Positions 34,438 through 44,890 of a DNA stretch of 55,726 nt are shown piece by piece. The position numbers were made by a program, and so were the translations under genes. The DNA comes from Obelidium mucronatum (lineage: Eukaryota; Chytridiomycota; Chytridiomycetes; Chytridiales; Chytriomycetaceae). The stretch spans positions 1-55,726 of the forward strand of contig JAIVFH010000178.1 in the NCBI GenBank assembly GCA_025765595.1. The letters are read 5' to 3'. The notes under the pieces are model-generated. The model was given only the letters and a program-made list of their open reading frames with translations. It was not told where the DNA came from and searched no databases. Each line of letters starts with the position of its first letter. The first letter of the stretch is position 1.

Positions 34438-35508
34438 TTACAGGATACTCAAGACCGTCAATGATGCCACCATAACGAGTCTTGACAGTGAATTCATCAC
34501 CGCACCAACGCCCCTTATCACTAAATACAGCAAAAGCCGACGACCAACCACTAACATAAGTGGGTCCAGAGCCTGTCGGGTGGTAGTGGCAAATTCTCTG
34601 CCAAAACTGCAAGTTCACATTGACAGGGTCCTCGACAACAGCGACAAATTCCTTGAGAATACTAGAAAGCATTCGAGACCACTTTTCACAGTTTTCCCCG
34701 TATTCTGCAATCTTAAGCACACGTTGTTGAATGTCCTTCCAGAGAGGGTAACGCTGGGAATTCCACAACCGCAACTCATCCAGTAATCAAAGAACTGCTT
34801 CATAGAAGCCATAAGGACGACGCTTCCCACAATACGGTCATTATCCGTTGTTGTCGAGAAGTTGGGAGCAACCCAGTCGCAGACAACTGGGTCCGTGATA
34901 TGCTCTCTCATGAGTTTCGCCATCTGATTCGATAAATCGCCATAATCCAAAGTCTTCAACGTTCCATCCGTATACACGGTAAGAGTCTTTTTCCCTTCAT
35001 GGGCCACAAACTTTGAACGGAGGGATTCAGCGTTTCCATTGACAAAGAATGAGAACTGGATCATGATGGCGATCCAAACGTCATCGGGTCTAATGACTAG
35101 GTTATGATGCGAATTATATGCCGCAATGACCGCGTTCATGAATCCATTCGAGTTTGGAATGAATTCCTGAGAGTTCGTTTCTGTTCCTTGAAGGACCGAT
35201 CTTCCTTTCATACCGCGATATTGGCCCCAACGGGTCAAGTAGTGTTCGGTGCTTGAGCCCGCGCGGTGGTAGACTGGACTTGGAGCTTTTCCAGGTGTTA
35301 CAACGAAGGTTGTCATATTGTTTAGAATGCAGCTTTTGTTTTTCCAACTTGGCCACCCAGTCACCATGTATTTATTCTCATCCCACAAAACCCTGCTTTT
35401 CAAATACCAAGCATGAGTTTTTCCGGACCGGCAGAATTGGAATCGCATAAATAAAAAACGAATACTTATTTACCAACCATGTAACTTTACTTTACTTTTT
35501 TTTATTTT

Positions 35509-36174
35509 TTACTCAATAACTATACGTCGTCCCTCAACATTCTTTTGTTGAACAACAAGGACTAAAACGCCCTCCGCCATTGACGCATGAATACCCCCCG
35601 CGTCCACATTCTCAGGAACGCCCACCGAGAAATCGACAGATCGATCTTTACGGCCTTGAAGCGCGTCGCCAGGCTTATTCCCCTTGATTGTGATTGTTTT
35701 TGAAGTTTCCTCGAAACTGAGTGTCAAATCTTCCTTTGTGAATCCAGGAAGTTCAACTTCGTATGAAATACGACCGTCAGCGAGAATGGTTGGTGTATTG
35801 AGGCTCGTTGAGGGGTTGATTGTAGTTGAAGTGGCGTTGGTGTTGTTGTTGTTGAATTTGAAGATTGGAGTGTCAATGATGAGACCGTCGAGTAACTCGG
35901 CAGGGCTTTCAAAAGTTGTCCCTCCGATTGTAATCTTTGGTCCTTTTCCCTTCGTTTTCCTGTTGTGGCACCGAAGTCTTTAAGAGAAAAAAACAGGATT
36001 TTGCAAAAGATTCTGAACAATTTCCAAAAGAGTTTAAATATAAAAGAAAAACCTGTTTGATGCATTGTATTCAATGTTCCAAGGTCCTGGCTTGGCTGCT
36101 TTGATTGCCTTGCCGACCCACTTGACAAAGTAGACGAAGATTATACTCTTGATAATGAATGTGATAAGGCCCAT
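35509..36174 (-). CDS. Small heat-shock-like protein with N-terminal membrane segment (sHSP 4, divergent)
   Basis: Exons 36174-36053 and 35977-35509, again with a phase-2 intron after the hydrophobic exon, give 196 residues. Exon 1 begins MGLITFIIKSIIFVYFVKWV. Exon 2 has a longer linker with ITIGGTTFESPAELLDGLII and a run of Asn, then the alpha-crystallin part: LADGRISYEVELPGFTKEDL, LTLSFEETSKTITIKGNKPG, and the end EGVLVLVVQQKNVEGRRIVIE. It is the most diverged of the five copies. It shares its promoter region with sHSP 5 on the other strand. Confidence 0.8.
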
Positions 36175-36427
36175 ATTTTTTTCGCTTTTGTGATGGTTTT
36201 GTTTTCAGATTATTTATGAGATGTGTAGGCATCAAATGTCTCTTGTCTTCTTATATCTTGGTTGGTAAATCGTGGAAGTTGGTGTCCCCACGGTTCCCAC
36301 GTCAGCAAAAAAAAAAAAAAAACTGGGGGCAAAAAAAATCATGGGACCATTCTTTGGTTTTACATAAAAACGAAGCAACCGTCCCAAACTTGCGACCTTC
36401 ATATTATTCAAAAAATTACTACACATC
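36175..36427. promoter_or_regulatory. Bidirectional promoter of sHSP 4 and 5 with CCACGTCA element
   Basis: The 253-bp gap between the divergent start codons contains CCACGTCA at 36297-36304, 124 bp before the rightward ATG and 123 bp before the leftward one. One central element could thus serve both genes. An A-run and a G/C tract follow it. Confidence 0.55.
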
Positions 36428-36954
36428 ATGGGAATCATCAGCTTCGTTTGCAAGATTGGTATAATGGCTTATGCAATCGACTGGCTCGTGAACAAAAACA
36501 GTGCCACCAGTAGCAAATGGTAAAAAACGACCATAGTTTATTTTTATCTGAGCGTTTGAACTGATCAATATACATCCATCTCAGCCCCGCAAAGCAATCC
36601 GGCCGAGAAACCCCAGTCTTCCACTGCACGCCAACAAAACCAACAGACGTGAATGCACCCATAATCTATGCCTCTGAACTATCAAATGGCCGTGTTGGAC
36701 TTGAAATTGACCTCCCTGGGCTCTCATCAGAACACTTGAACCTCACCATTCGTGAAGGCGAGAAGATGATTGTATTGCGGGGGGAGAAGCCAGCCAACAA
36801 AGAAACTGGGGACAAGGCGCGAGCTTTTGCTATTAAAATTGCATTACCAGATGCTGCGGATTTGAACGATATTCACGCCAAAATGGAAAATGGAGTCTTG
36901 AAGGTGGATGTTGGGAAAAAAGCGTTTGAAGGGACAAGAATCCACATTGAATGA
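36428..36954 (+). CDS. Small heat-shock protein with N-terminal membrane segment (sHSP 5)
   Basis: Exons 36428-36519 and 36585-36954, joined at a phase-2 intron, encode 153 residues. Exon 1 encodes MGIISFVCKIGIMAYAIDWL. Exon 2 gives a short linker and the alpha-crystallin domain: LSNGRVGLEIDLPGLSSEHL, LTIREGEKMIVLRGEKPANK, IKIALPDAADLNDIHAKM and the C-terminal NGVLKVDVGKKAFEGTRIHIE. Reads away from sHSP 4. Confidence 0.85.
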
Positions 36955-37105
36955 AACAAAAAAAGACACATTAGTGAGCGAGAGTATTGTTAAAAAAAAA
37001 GAGAGTAAAAATTATGTGTGCATAGCATTAGGATGGTTATAAGATTGTTCAGTTTCATTGTGATTGGTGGAACCACAAAAAACAAACAGTTTCTTTTTTC
37101 AAAGT

Positions 37106-40100
37106 ATGCAAACCAAGACGGACACACACCCTTCAACCTTTACAGACGTGTTTTCATCGCCGCCAAAAAAGCAGCGACCCCACTCGACCAAACCCGCTAT
37201 GTCCAGTGGTGGTAAACCCCACACGGCTCCAGCAACAATGAACCCCTCCACAAACAATGGATTATTCCAACAACAACCGCGAAAGTCATATTCTCTCAAA
37301 AGTGCAAAAATAGAAAGATCTGCGACGGCTCGTCTTCAAAAACATCATGATGAGCGATTGAAAGAGCAAAAGGCGGCATTGCAAGCACCCGCATTGCCAC
37401 CATTGCATTTATCTGCTGGGGCATTGGCACGGGCGAAAAGGGGTACCACTCCCTCAGCTATTTCGAATGGAAGTATCACGCCTCGTGCGGTTTCGAAAAT
37501 GGTTATTCCAAAAGGGAAAGAAATGTGAGCCAGTTGAACTTGACAGGACGTTTTTCAATAACTCTAAACATAAAAAAACTCTCTCCCCAGCGTATCAAAT
37601 GTTTGGGAAACAAGAATCAAGGAAAGAACTTATGATCTTAACTTGGTGACAAAGCAAATGGCGTAAGTGTGTGGAAAGCTTGTGTATTTGTTTGCATGAC
37701 AAACAAACCCAAATCAGGGTGTACGAGCCACTGCTGGATGATTACCTTACAGATTACTTTCAAAATCCACAGACGCGTCGGCATTTGACGAATCTGGGTC
37801 TGGTATACCGAGTCTGCAATTTATTAAATCCTCAATTGATTCACTTTCCATGTCAGATTGACAGCGATGGAACCATTATCGATCATAAAGACTTCAAATA
37901 TGCTCAAATCAAGCTTCAAAAGCTTGAATATGAAAAGGAAGTTATGAAGCATCAACAAGAACGGGAGCTGGATCGTGAAATTGAAGTACGACATCATTTT
38001 TGTATCCAGTGTTTAAACCCTTTCGCTATAGATTGCCATCCGCAGCAAAGCTAAAACAGACAAGCAAAAAATGCAAGAAAAGTATCAGAGTATGGGAGAC
38101 GTGAGTACAAAAAAAAACAAGGCTTCACAAGTGGAAACTAAAAATCGATTTGTCAGCCAAAGAAAGGAAAAACTTTCCCCGAATTTCTGAATAATTATCC
38201 TGTCACAATGTGGAGAACGGTTCTTCTCTACGCCGAGCGTCCTCCATCCCTAACACACGTTGGGATCTCGCGCCGCCCCAAGACCGCAAAACGATCTTTA
38301 TCCAATTCAGCTGCAAAGGGGCCTCTTTCTGAATCTGAAAAAGTGCATCATATGTTCACCAATGCGAGAAAGCAGTTTGATCTTGGGGATTTGGAATCTG
38401 TCAACTCGATTCTCTGCGAAATAATAGCATTGATTAGGAAGTCCCCTAATAATAGTGTTTTGGACACAAACGAAGGCAAAGAAGACCATTTTTCAATCTC
38501 TCAAGCCATTCAAGATGCCATCGATAAAGCAGGGATATCTTTGACTGGATCCGAAAGACTTCTCATTGGCTACATACAGAAATTAGGCGGAAACGTTGAA
38601 GTGGTGAGGCTTTTTTTTTTTTGTTTTTATTCCATGTCTTACATGTTTTCGTTTGGGTTATGAAGGTTATTCAATGTTTACGAGAAGGCCGTGTTCAATC
38701 TGAACTGCAAACTCAAAAGACACCATCGATGCCAAAGCTGAATTCCGCCTCGAATTCATCATCACATTCAGTTCATGCAAGCTCCCCACCCACCACAGCT
38801 CGCCCACAATCCGCTCGACCAACGAGAACAGCGCAATACCCAGCTGCTACAAGCTTCCCAAATGTGATTGGTTCCGAATCAGCTCCTACGATTCCTCATT
38901 TCGAACGTCCACAAAGTGCCAGAAAAACAAGAGATGCAGAGTTCTATGCTGCAAGCGACTTTAGTATCGGTGACAATGGATCTACTGTCTCAGTGCACAT
39001 GGAAAGACCTACAAGTGCGAGACCAACTCGTGGAGCTGTTGAAGTGTTGGAACCGGTCTTGGCCATGAGTGAGTTTAGCAGTGAAATTGGAAGTGAGCGG
39101 GAGGAAGTGGATCCAGATACGATTGGTATTCAAGCTGGTGAGGGTTGCGCAAGTGGAGGTTTCAAAGACTCTAGTCCTCTTTTAGATGTGCTTGATGGGG
39201 ATGGGGAGACAGGTTGTGAGAAGCTGCAAGACGCTATTGACAGTGAACATGAAAATACTGATTTGGGCCAAATCGCCGCTATCGCTGCTACTGGTAGTGC
39301 TGAGCAAGAGAGTAATCAGATAAGCGACGACGTTGGTGCGGCCGATGAGCCGAACCTTGACTACGAGGAGAACTTTGAGCCCGAAGATACTCTTTTGCAG
39401 CAAAATGGTGCTTCAGGGCAGCCAAAAGAAGGGGACGAAAACATGTCAAAAGAAATTGGGATGCAGTTTGAGGAAGTGGAAGCCGAGCTACAATATGAGG
39501 AGAACTTTGAAACTGATAATGGCACACAGTTCGACCAACTACCACAAGAGCATGAAGAACAAAAAACTGAAGTATCTGAAGTAACAGAAGTAGAGAAACA
39601 AGATATGGTGGACAGCAGAGATCAAAACGATGATTTGGCGACTGAGCAAGTACATGACAACACTCAACAAGAGTCAAACCTACAACTCGAAGAATCCCGC
39701 GAAACTCCATTGCAAGAATCTTTGGAAACTCAATCGGCAATCAAGCTTGGATCGGCGTTTTTGACTCAAAAAGACTTGGATGGTTTCTTTGAGAACGGCA
39801 GCGATTCCGAAGAATCTTTCCTGTACAATGGAATTGGAGGAGCGCGCTCTGATTCTGAGATCAGATCCAATAGTCGAATAGGTTCGGCGAATGACTCCAT
39901 GTTGAGTGTTTGCCATAATGGTAAGTTTCTGGGACTTTTCGTTTTTGAATTGATGTCCAACACACCAACACAGACCTTGAGAAAACCTTTGTGGCATCCC
40001 CACTCAAAAACGAAGATCATGAATCAGTGGAAATGAAACATTCTCTCACTTCTGTTTCAGACTCACTGACAAGGTTAGCACAAGAGGCCAGTAGAACAGG

Positions 40101-40479
40101 TAATCTGGGGGCCACAAGCTCAGGATCATAATGAGTTAAAACCCTAATACTTAAAGGTTCTGCAAAAACACTCGTGCAAGAGAGTCGTGAGGAAGATGAC
40201 GCTCTTGACAAGGCAGTTTCAGCTTCGGATGGGAACATTCTGCAAGCGACTTCCAGTCACTCGCTATCCAGCAAGAAGAGCAACAGCGAGGGACGACTAA
40301 TCAGCAAAGCATCTCAATCCAGACACGAGAGTATTTCGAAGTCCAAGAGCGAGCAGATCCATTCTTCCAAGGACAGCAAGGCGGCATTCGCTGTGCCAGA
40401 AGCGGATTCGGGAGAACAACCGGCCGCGAACAAGCGGTCGATCTGGGACGATGTGTTTGACTATGCGGCCACCCACTAG
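37106..40479 (+). CDS. ERICH3-like ciliary protein
   Basis: Nine exons: 37106-37524, 37591-37662, 37718-37802, 37857-37985, 38032-38100, 38157-38603, 38666-39920, 39974-40099 and 40157-40479, all in phase, about 974 residues. The conserved part reads AVYEPLLDDYLTDYFQNPQT, RRHLTNLGL, then DGTIIDHKDFKYAQIKLQKL, which follows the N-terminal motif of vertebrate ERICH3 (YNSLMDKHLAGYFNNTRIRR and GLITRSGRILSEKEY). ERICH3 is a cilium protein. The middle (about 600-860) is very acidic with repeated YEENFE units, and the end is Ser/Lys-rich. A basic, Pro/Thr-rich N-terminus precedes the motif. Start could be the later Met at 37199. Presence of this family suggests a flagellated stage. Confidence 0.7.
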
Positions 40480-40567
40480 ATCGTTTGGATAAAATAAAGC
40501 TGATTGGCCCACTCTGCTTGACTTGATTCTTTCCATCCATCCATTGTCTAACAGCCGAACAAACAGA

Positions 40568-42429
40568 ATGAGCAACGCCCCACCCCCAGCGCTTCCGCCG
40601 ACGAACGCCGCCAACTTCCACGGCGGCGGCAGCGGCGGCGTGCTGCTCAGCGGCGTCGAGGGGCCGCCCGAGCGCATTGCCTTCGACGCGGCGGCGTCGG
40701 ATTCAAACTCCGACGGCTCGGGCGCCAGCGACAGCGCCAGCGACAGCGGCAGCGCCAGCGCCAGCGACGACGGCGCGGACTCGGACGCCGCCGACTCGGA
40801 CGCCGCCGCCGCGAGCCAGGCGCGCGTCGAGCAGAACCAGGCGACGCTGCGCAAGCAGATCGTGATTATCCAGGCGGACATGTCCATTCCGCCGCAGGAG
40901 AAGGCAAAGAAGATCCAGGTATCGGGGGGGGGGGGGGCGGCTTGCGTTGCGCTGGTGTGGCGGCTCACTCACTGTCTTTGCCTTGACTTGCAGGAACTCA
41001 TGACCCAACAATGGGCCCAACGGCAACGCAGACCCAGCAACCGCTCGGTGTCGGCAAGCAACAAGCTCGACAATAAGGCGGCGGATTTCGGGCTGGTTAC
41101 TGATGAGGATACTGAAGTTTCATATCAGGTGTGTTGAAGAGTTGGAAACAAGCCATCCTAAACTTCACCCCGAACAGGACAAGGAGCGTCAAGTCATTGG
41201 TTGCAAGCACTATCAAAGATCTTGTAAACTTCAAGCGCATTGCTGTGGGAAATGGTATCCCTGCCGCTTTTGTCACGATGAAGTGAGCGACCACAACATA
41301 ATTAGGTAGTTTCCAGTTATAGAACAACGCGAAATTGCTGTTAATAGTTTTCTTCTGCTTCTCTATCAGAAATTTGACTGTCACTATGATGTGCATGTAT
41401 TGTAAAACCGTCCAGCCTTCGGGCCAAATTTGTATCAACCCCGATTGTCAGAAAGCAGTCTCCAAATACTATTGTAAAGAATGTAAGTTATGGGATAATG
41501 ACCCAAGAAAGAATATATATCATTGGTGAGTTGTTTTTACATTCTTGATTTCAAGACTGATTGATGTTTTTTCACAAAGTTACGACTGTGGTATCTGCAG
41601 AATTGGAAAAGGTCTTGGCCAGGACTACTTCCACTGCAAAAAGTGCAATGTGTGTATGGCCATCAGTCTTCGAGGAAAGCACAAGTGCATTGAGCGAAAC
41701 CTGGAGTCCGATTGCCCAATCTGCGGCGAATACATGTTTACGTCAACGACTACAGTTATATTCATGCCCTGTGGTCACTGCATTCATTACAAGTGCCATC
41801 AAGAATACATTCAAACATCCTACCAATGCCCAACATGTTTCAAATCTCTGGCCAACATGACAGAATACTTCAAACGAATCGATGCCATGCTTTCTCAGCA
41901 TCAAATGCCTGTTGAATACACCAACTCATATTCATATGTGTACTGCAATGACTGCGAGAAAAAGTGCCACGCAAAATTCCATTTCCTCTATCACAAATGC
42001 ATTTTCTGTCGCGGGTACAACACAAAGATTCTTCAAACTATGGAAGTCAAGGAAGGAGTTACTCTAGAGTCACTGAATGAGGCTTTGACTCCAAAAATAA
42101 CTGCTGGGAGCATGTCATCTACAGACGGAACTTCAACGGATAATCCAGCGACTGATTCTGTCGTTGGGGAACTCTTGCGTACAGATTCTGTTCAATCGAT
42201 TCGTCACATTTCATCAGCTACTCCTGGTTTCTCTACCTCGAACACGTCGGTCCTGTCAGCGGGGACTCAACTCTCAGTTCAACACACAAACTCAATGTAT
42301 ACATCCTTAAATTCTGCTAATATTGGGGGAATTTCGCACTTGTTAATTGATGAGGAAGGCAGCGTTGGCGGCAGAAGTGGCCATACTCGATCAGTTTCAG
42401 ACCGGTCTGAAATGGAGACATCTGATTGA
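40568..42429 (+). CDS. RCHY1: RCHY1/PIRH2-type E3 ubiquitin ligase (CHY and CTCHY zinc fingers, RING)
   Basis: Five exons: 40568-40918, 40994-41128, 41178-41305, 41370-41525 and 41580-42429, about 539 residues. The N-terminal exon is GC-rich and codes for Ala/Ser/Asp repeats. Then come the CHY finger (IGCKHYQRSCKLQAHCCGKW, PCRFCHDEV), the CTCHY finger (YDCGICRIGKGLGQDYFHCK, CNVCMAISLRGKHKCIE) and a RING-H2 (CPICGEYMF, MPCGHCIHYKCH, YQCPTCFKS) plus a zinc-ribbon (YVYCNDCEKKCHAKFHFLYH). Such enzymes pass ubiquitin to target proteins; the plant and animal members act in light signalling, iron sensing or p53 turnover. The long Ser/Thr-rich C-terminal tail is extra to the human protein. Confidence 0.92.
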
Positions 42430-42679
42430 TTGAAAAGTATGGGTTGAGGAAGCAGTATACCAAGTCTCTTTGTTTTCTTCAATTGTTTCTTTTTTTTTTT
42501 TTTAGTTCGTTAGCGTATCGTTCTCTCCTCTATGATTGTTCGTTTTACCTTTATTTTAATATTGCATTATATCGAAGTAGTAGGTTTTTTAAAGATGATT
42601 TGATGAATAACAGTTCTTGACTCTTGTTTGGAAAACGGTGTTGCAATATTGATTTTTCTCTTTACCCAAATCATCACAA

Positions 42680-43765
42680 ATGTCTAAGCCAGGGTTAGTA
42701 CCTTAACGACTCTTCCTGTAGCTACCAACACTTTGCGCGAACGGAGTACCTAATCCTGCAACCTACGGACTGGATTCGGCTTTGTGGGATCAGATCATCG
42801 CCGTCAACACAATGGAACGTCATGAGCGGGAAACCAATCAACGAAGCGGATCTATGTACAACCCTTGTGTTGGATTATATCCCCAAGATAGTACAATTGC
42901 ATCGCTAGCAGCCCTACGCCAGGCGTCGAGGTCGTGTGGTTTGGGTTGTTGGTGTTGTACATGGGACAGATGTCTTTGAAGGCGTCCTCCATCAACACTC
43001 ACTCACGACTAGCAGCCTCATCCAATGTCTTTTAAAGACTATGTTGGAGTTGTACCGCTGGCTTTTATGACGCTCCGATGGATGCAAGGGATGGGGATGG
43101 TGTTGGGAACACACCTTGACCCAACCACTTGCCAACTTCAAGCGTAGCGGATCTGACGGATCTGAAGGATCAACAAAGTACCATAATCTGCGCTGGAACC
43201 ATCAATACTTCAAACATATCCTCCCTCTCTCACACACACACAATACTTCGATCACGTTTTCTAAAAACTGGAATCATTCACCCACAAATAGTGCCGCCGG
43301 TGGTAGCAAATTCCGTATGACTCTCGGTCTCCCAGTCGGAGCCGTCATGAACTGTGCCGACAACTCTGGTGCCAAGAACCTCTACGTTATGGCCGTCAAG
43401 GGAATCGGTTCCAGATTGAACAGACTCCCAGCCGCTGCCTGTGGAGACATGGTTTTGGCTACCGTCAAGAAGGGAAAGCCAGACTTGAGAAAGAAGGGTG
43501 TGTAGAGTTTTTTTTTGAGGCGGTAGAATCGCGATATAACTGATTTCTTTGGTTTTTTTGGAACTCAGTCATGCCAGCTATCGTTGTTCGTCAGCGTAAG
43601 CCATGGAGAAGACAAGATGGAGTCTTCCTCTACTTTGAAGACAACGCCGGTGTAATTGTCAACCCAAAGGGTGAAATGAAGGGATCTGCCATCACTGGAC
43701 CAGTTGCCAAGGAGTGTGCCGACTTGTGGCCAAAGATTGCTTCTGCTGCCGGAACTGTCGTCTAA
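42680..43765 (+). CDS. RPL23: 60S ribosomal protein uL14 (L23)
   Basis: Exons 42680-42693, 43292-43497 and 43569-43765 encode 138 residues, the normal length. The first exon has just 14 nt (MSKPG), then [60 protein letters not shown] and [20 protein letters not shown]. uL14 lies at the subunit interface of the large ribosomal subunit. The first intron is 598 nt, by far the longest in this window, as often in fungal ribosomal-protein genes. C-ending codons dominate as in HSP70, in keeping with high expression. Confidence 0.95.
42735..43200 (+). other. Coding-like segment inside the first uL14 intron
   Basis: One frame reads [20 protein letters not shown] and on to [20 protein letters not shown]; a neighbouring frame continues with [20 protein letters not shown]. 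Composition is coding-like but frames change and no family is recognised. It may be a decayed gene fragment caught in the intron or chance. Confidence 0.25.
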
Positions 43766-44184
43766 GGGGGAAAAAAAATCAATCGCCTATTCTTGTTGTA
43801 GATGTTTGGTTTTGTGGGGGGTAACCGGGTTCTTGTGAAATGAAATTGCACACTGTTCCTGTTGGGATTTGGTTTGTTCGTAACTGTTTGAATAAATTGA
43901 AGTCTTAATCCAAGTAATTCAAATGTACATTTCTATTAATTTATTTGATTATTCATTACAAAAGTTTCAAACTGTTGAACAACGCGTTGTTTTATGTGCG
44001 GCAAGTCTCTTTTCGTAGAAAAAAGGAATTCCAATAACTGCGCATTTGCTGGCACGAAGGTATGTCAAGGTGAAAAGTAAAAGGAAGTGGCTGGAAGGTG
44101 CTGGAACTTTTTGACAAAACGCATTAAAATCCGAGATTTTTCTTCCTACTTTTTTTCTTTTTCAGAACCAAAACCTTTTCAAAA
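43766..44184. other. uL14 3' UTR and HSP70 upstream region
   Basis: No gene is seen. AATAAATTGAAG near 43891 suits the uL14 polyadenylation signal. The HSP70 side contains scattered GAA and TTC triplets (around 44017-44030 and 44090-44110) but no perfect heat-shock element with 2-nt spacing. A pyrimidine-rich TTTTTCTTTTTCAG ends at 44164. Confidence 0.45.
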
Positions 44185-44857
44185 AGTGAGTGAATGTTGG
44201 TGAGCAAAGCGTCAAAGAAGAAGACAAGAGGCCGAGTAGCTGATGCTGGATGCGCGCTAAGCAGACTGCATTTCAATGCTACGACTTGGTCTTCAACTTC
44301 GACGTGTTGCTTTCACTTTGGATGCGATTTGATGCGATGGTGCTAACTGTCTTAATTCTTGCAGTGTCTGGTAAAGCTGTTGGTATTGATTTGGGTACCA
44401 CCTACTCCTGTGTCGGAGTCTGGCAAAACGACCGTGGTATGTATTGTTTGCTTAGATTTTCATTTTTTTCGAACCACAAACTAATCCCGAATGCCCTTCA
44501 GTCGAAATTATCGCCAACGACCAGGGTAACCGTACCACCCCATCCTACGTCGGTTTCACTGACTCTGAGCGTCTCATCGGAGATGCCGCCAAGAACCAAG
44601 TCGCCATGTACGTTCAGTGATTCACTCTTCAACAACAAATTCTAACCGAATTCCATTCTATTAGGAACCCAATCAACACTGTCTTCGACGCTAAGCGTTT
44701 GATTGGTCGTCGTTTTGCTGACCAGGAAGTCCAGTCTGACATGAAGCACTGGCCATTCAAGGTCGTCGACAAGGCCACCAAGCCAATGATCGAAGTTGAA
44801 TTCAAGGGTGAGACCAAGACCTTCTCCCCAGAAGAAATCTCTTCCATGGTCCTCCTC

Positions 44858-44890
<33 letters not shown>

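Larger units (their letters stand above)
28839..35448 (-). pseudogene. DUF4419-family gene split by a transposon
   Basis: The 5' part (35448 to 34441) encodes PNSNGFMNAVIAAYNSHHNL, RPDDVWIAIMIQFSFFVNGN, NFSTTTDNDRIVGSVV, CGCGIPSVTL and later WKDIQQRVLKIAEYGE and YVSGWSSAFAVF, the order found in DUF4419 proteins. It breaks off after GLEYPV. The 3' part (29029-28839) starts ISSIPHGYATVDITVDDYG and ends with WAIVLK and a charged tail. Between them lies the transposon 29033-34437. If the element and one copy of the duplicated TAA are left out, the two parts continue in the same frame across GTA-ATT. A second defect precedes this: near 34740-34747 the frame shifts between VTL and WKDIQ, as if a short loop were lost. 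DUF4419 function is unknown. The start may be 35448 or the Met at 35316. Confidence 0.8.

Noticed and set aside
43980..44130. Heat-shock elements upstream of HSP70
   Set aside because: GAA and TTC triplets occur but not with the regular 2-nt spacing needed for a convincing element.
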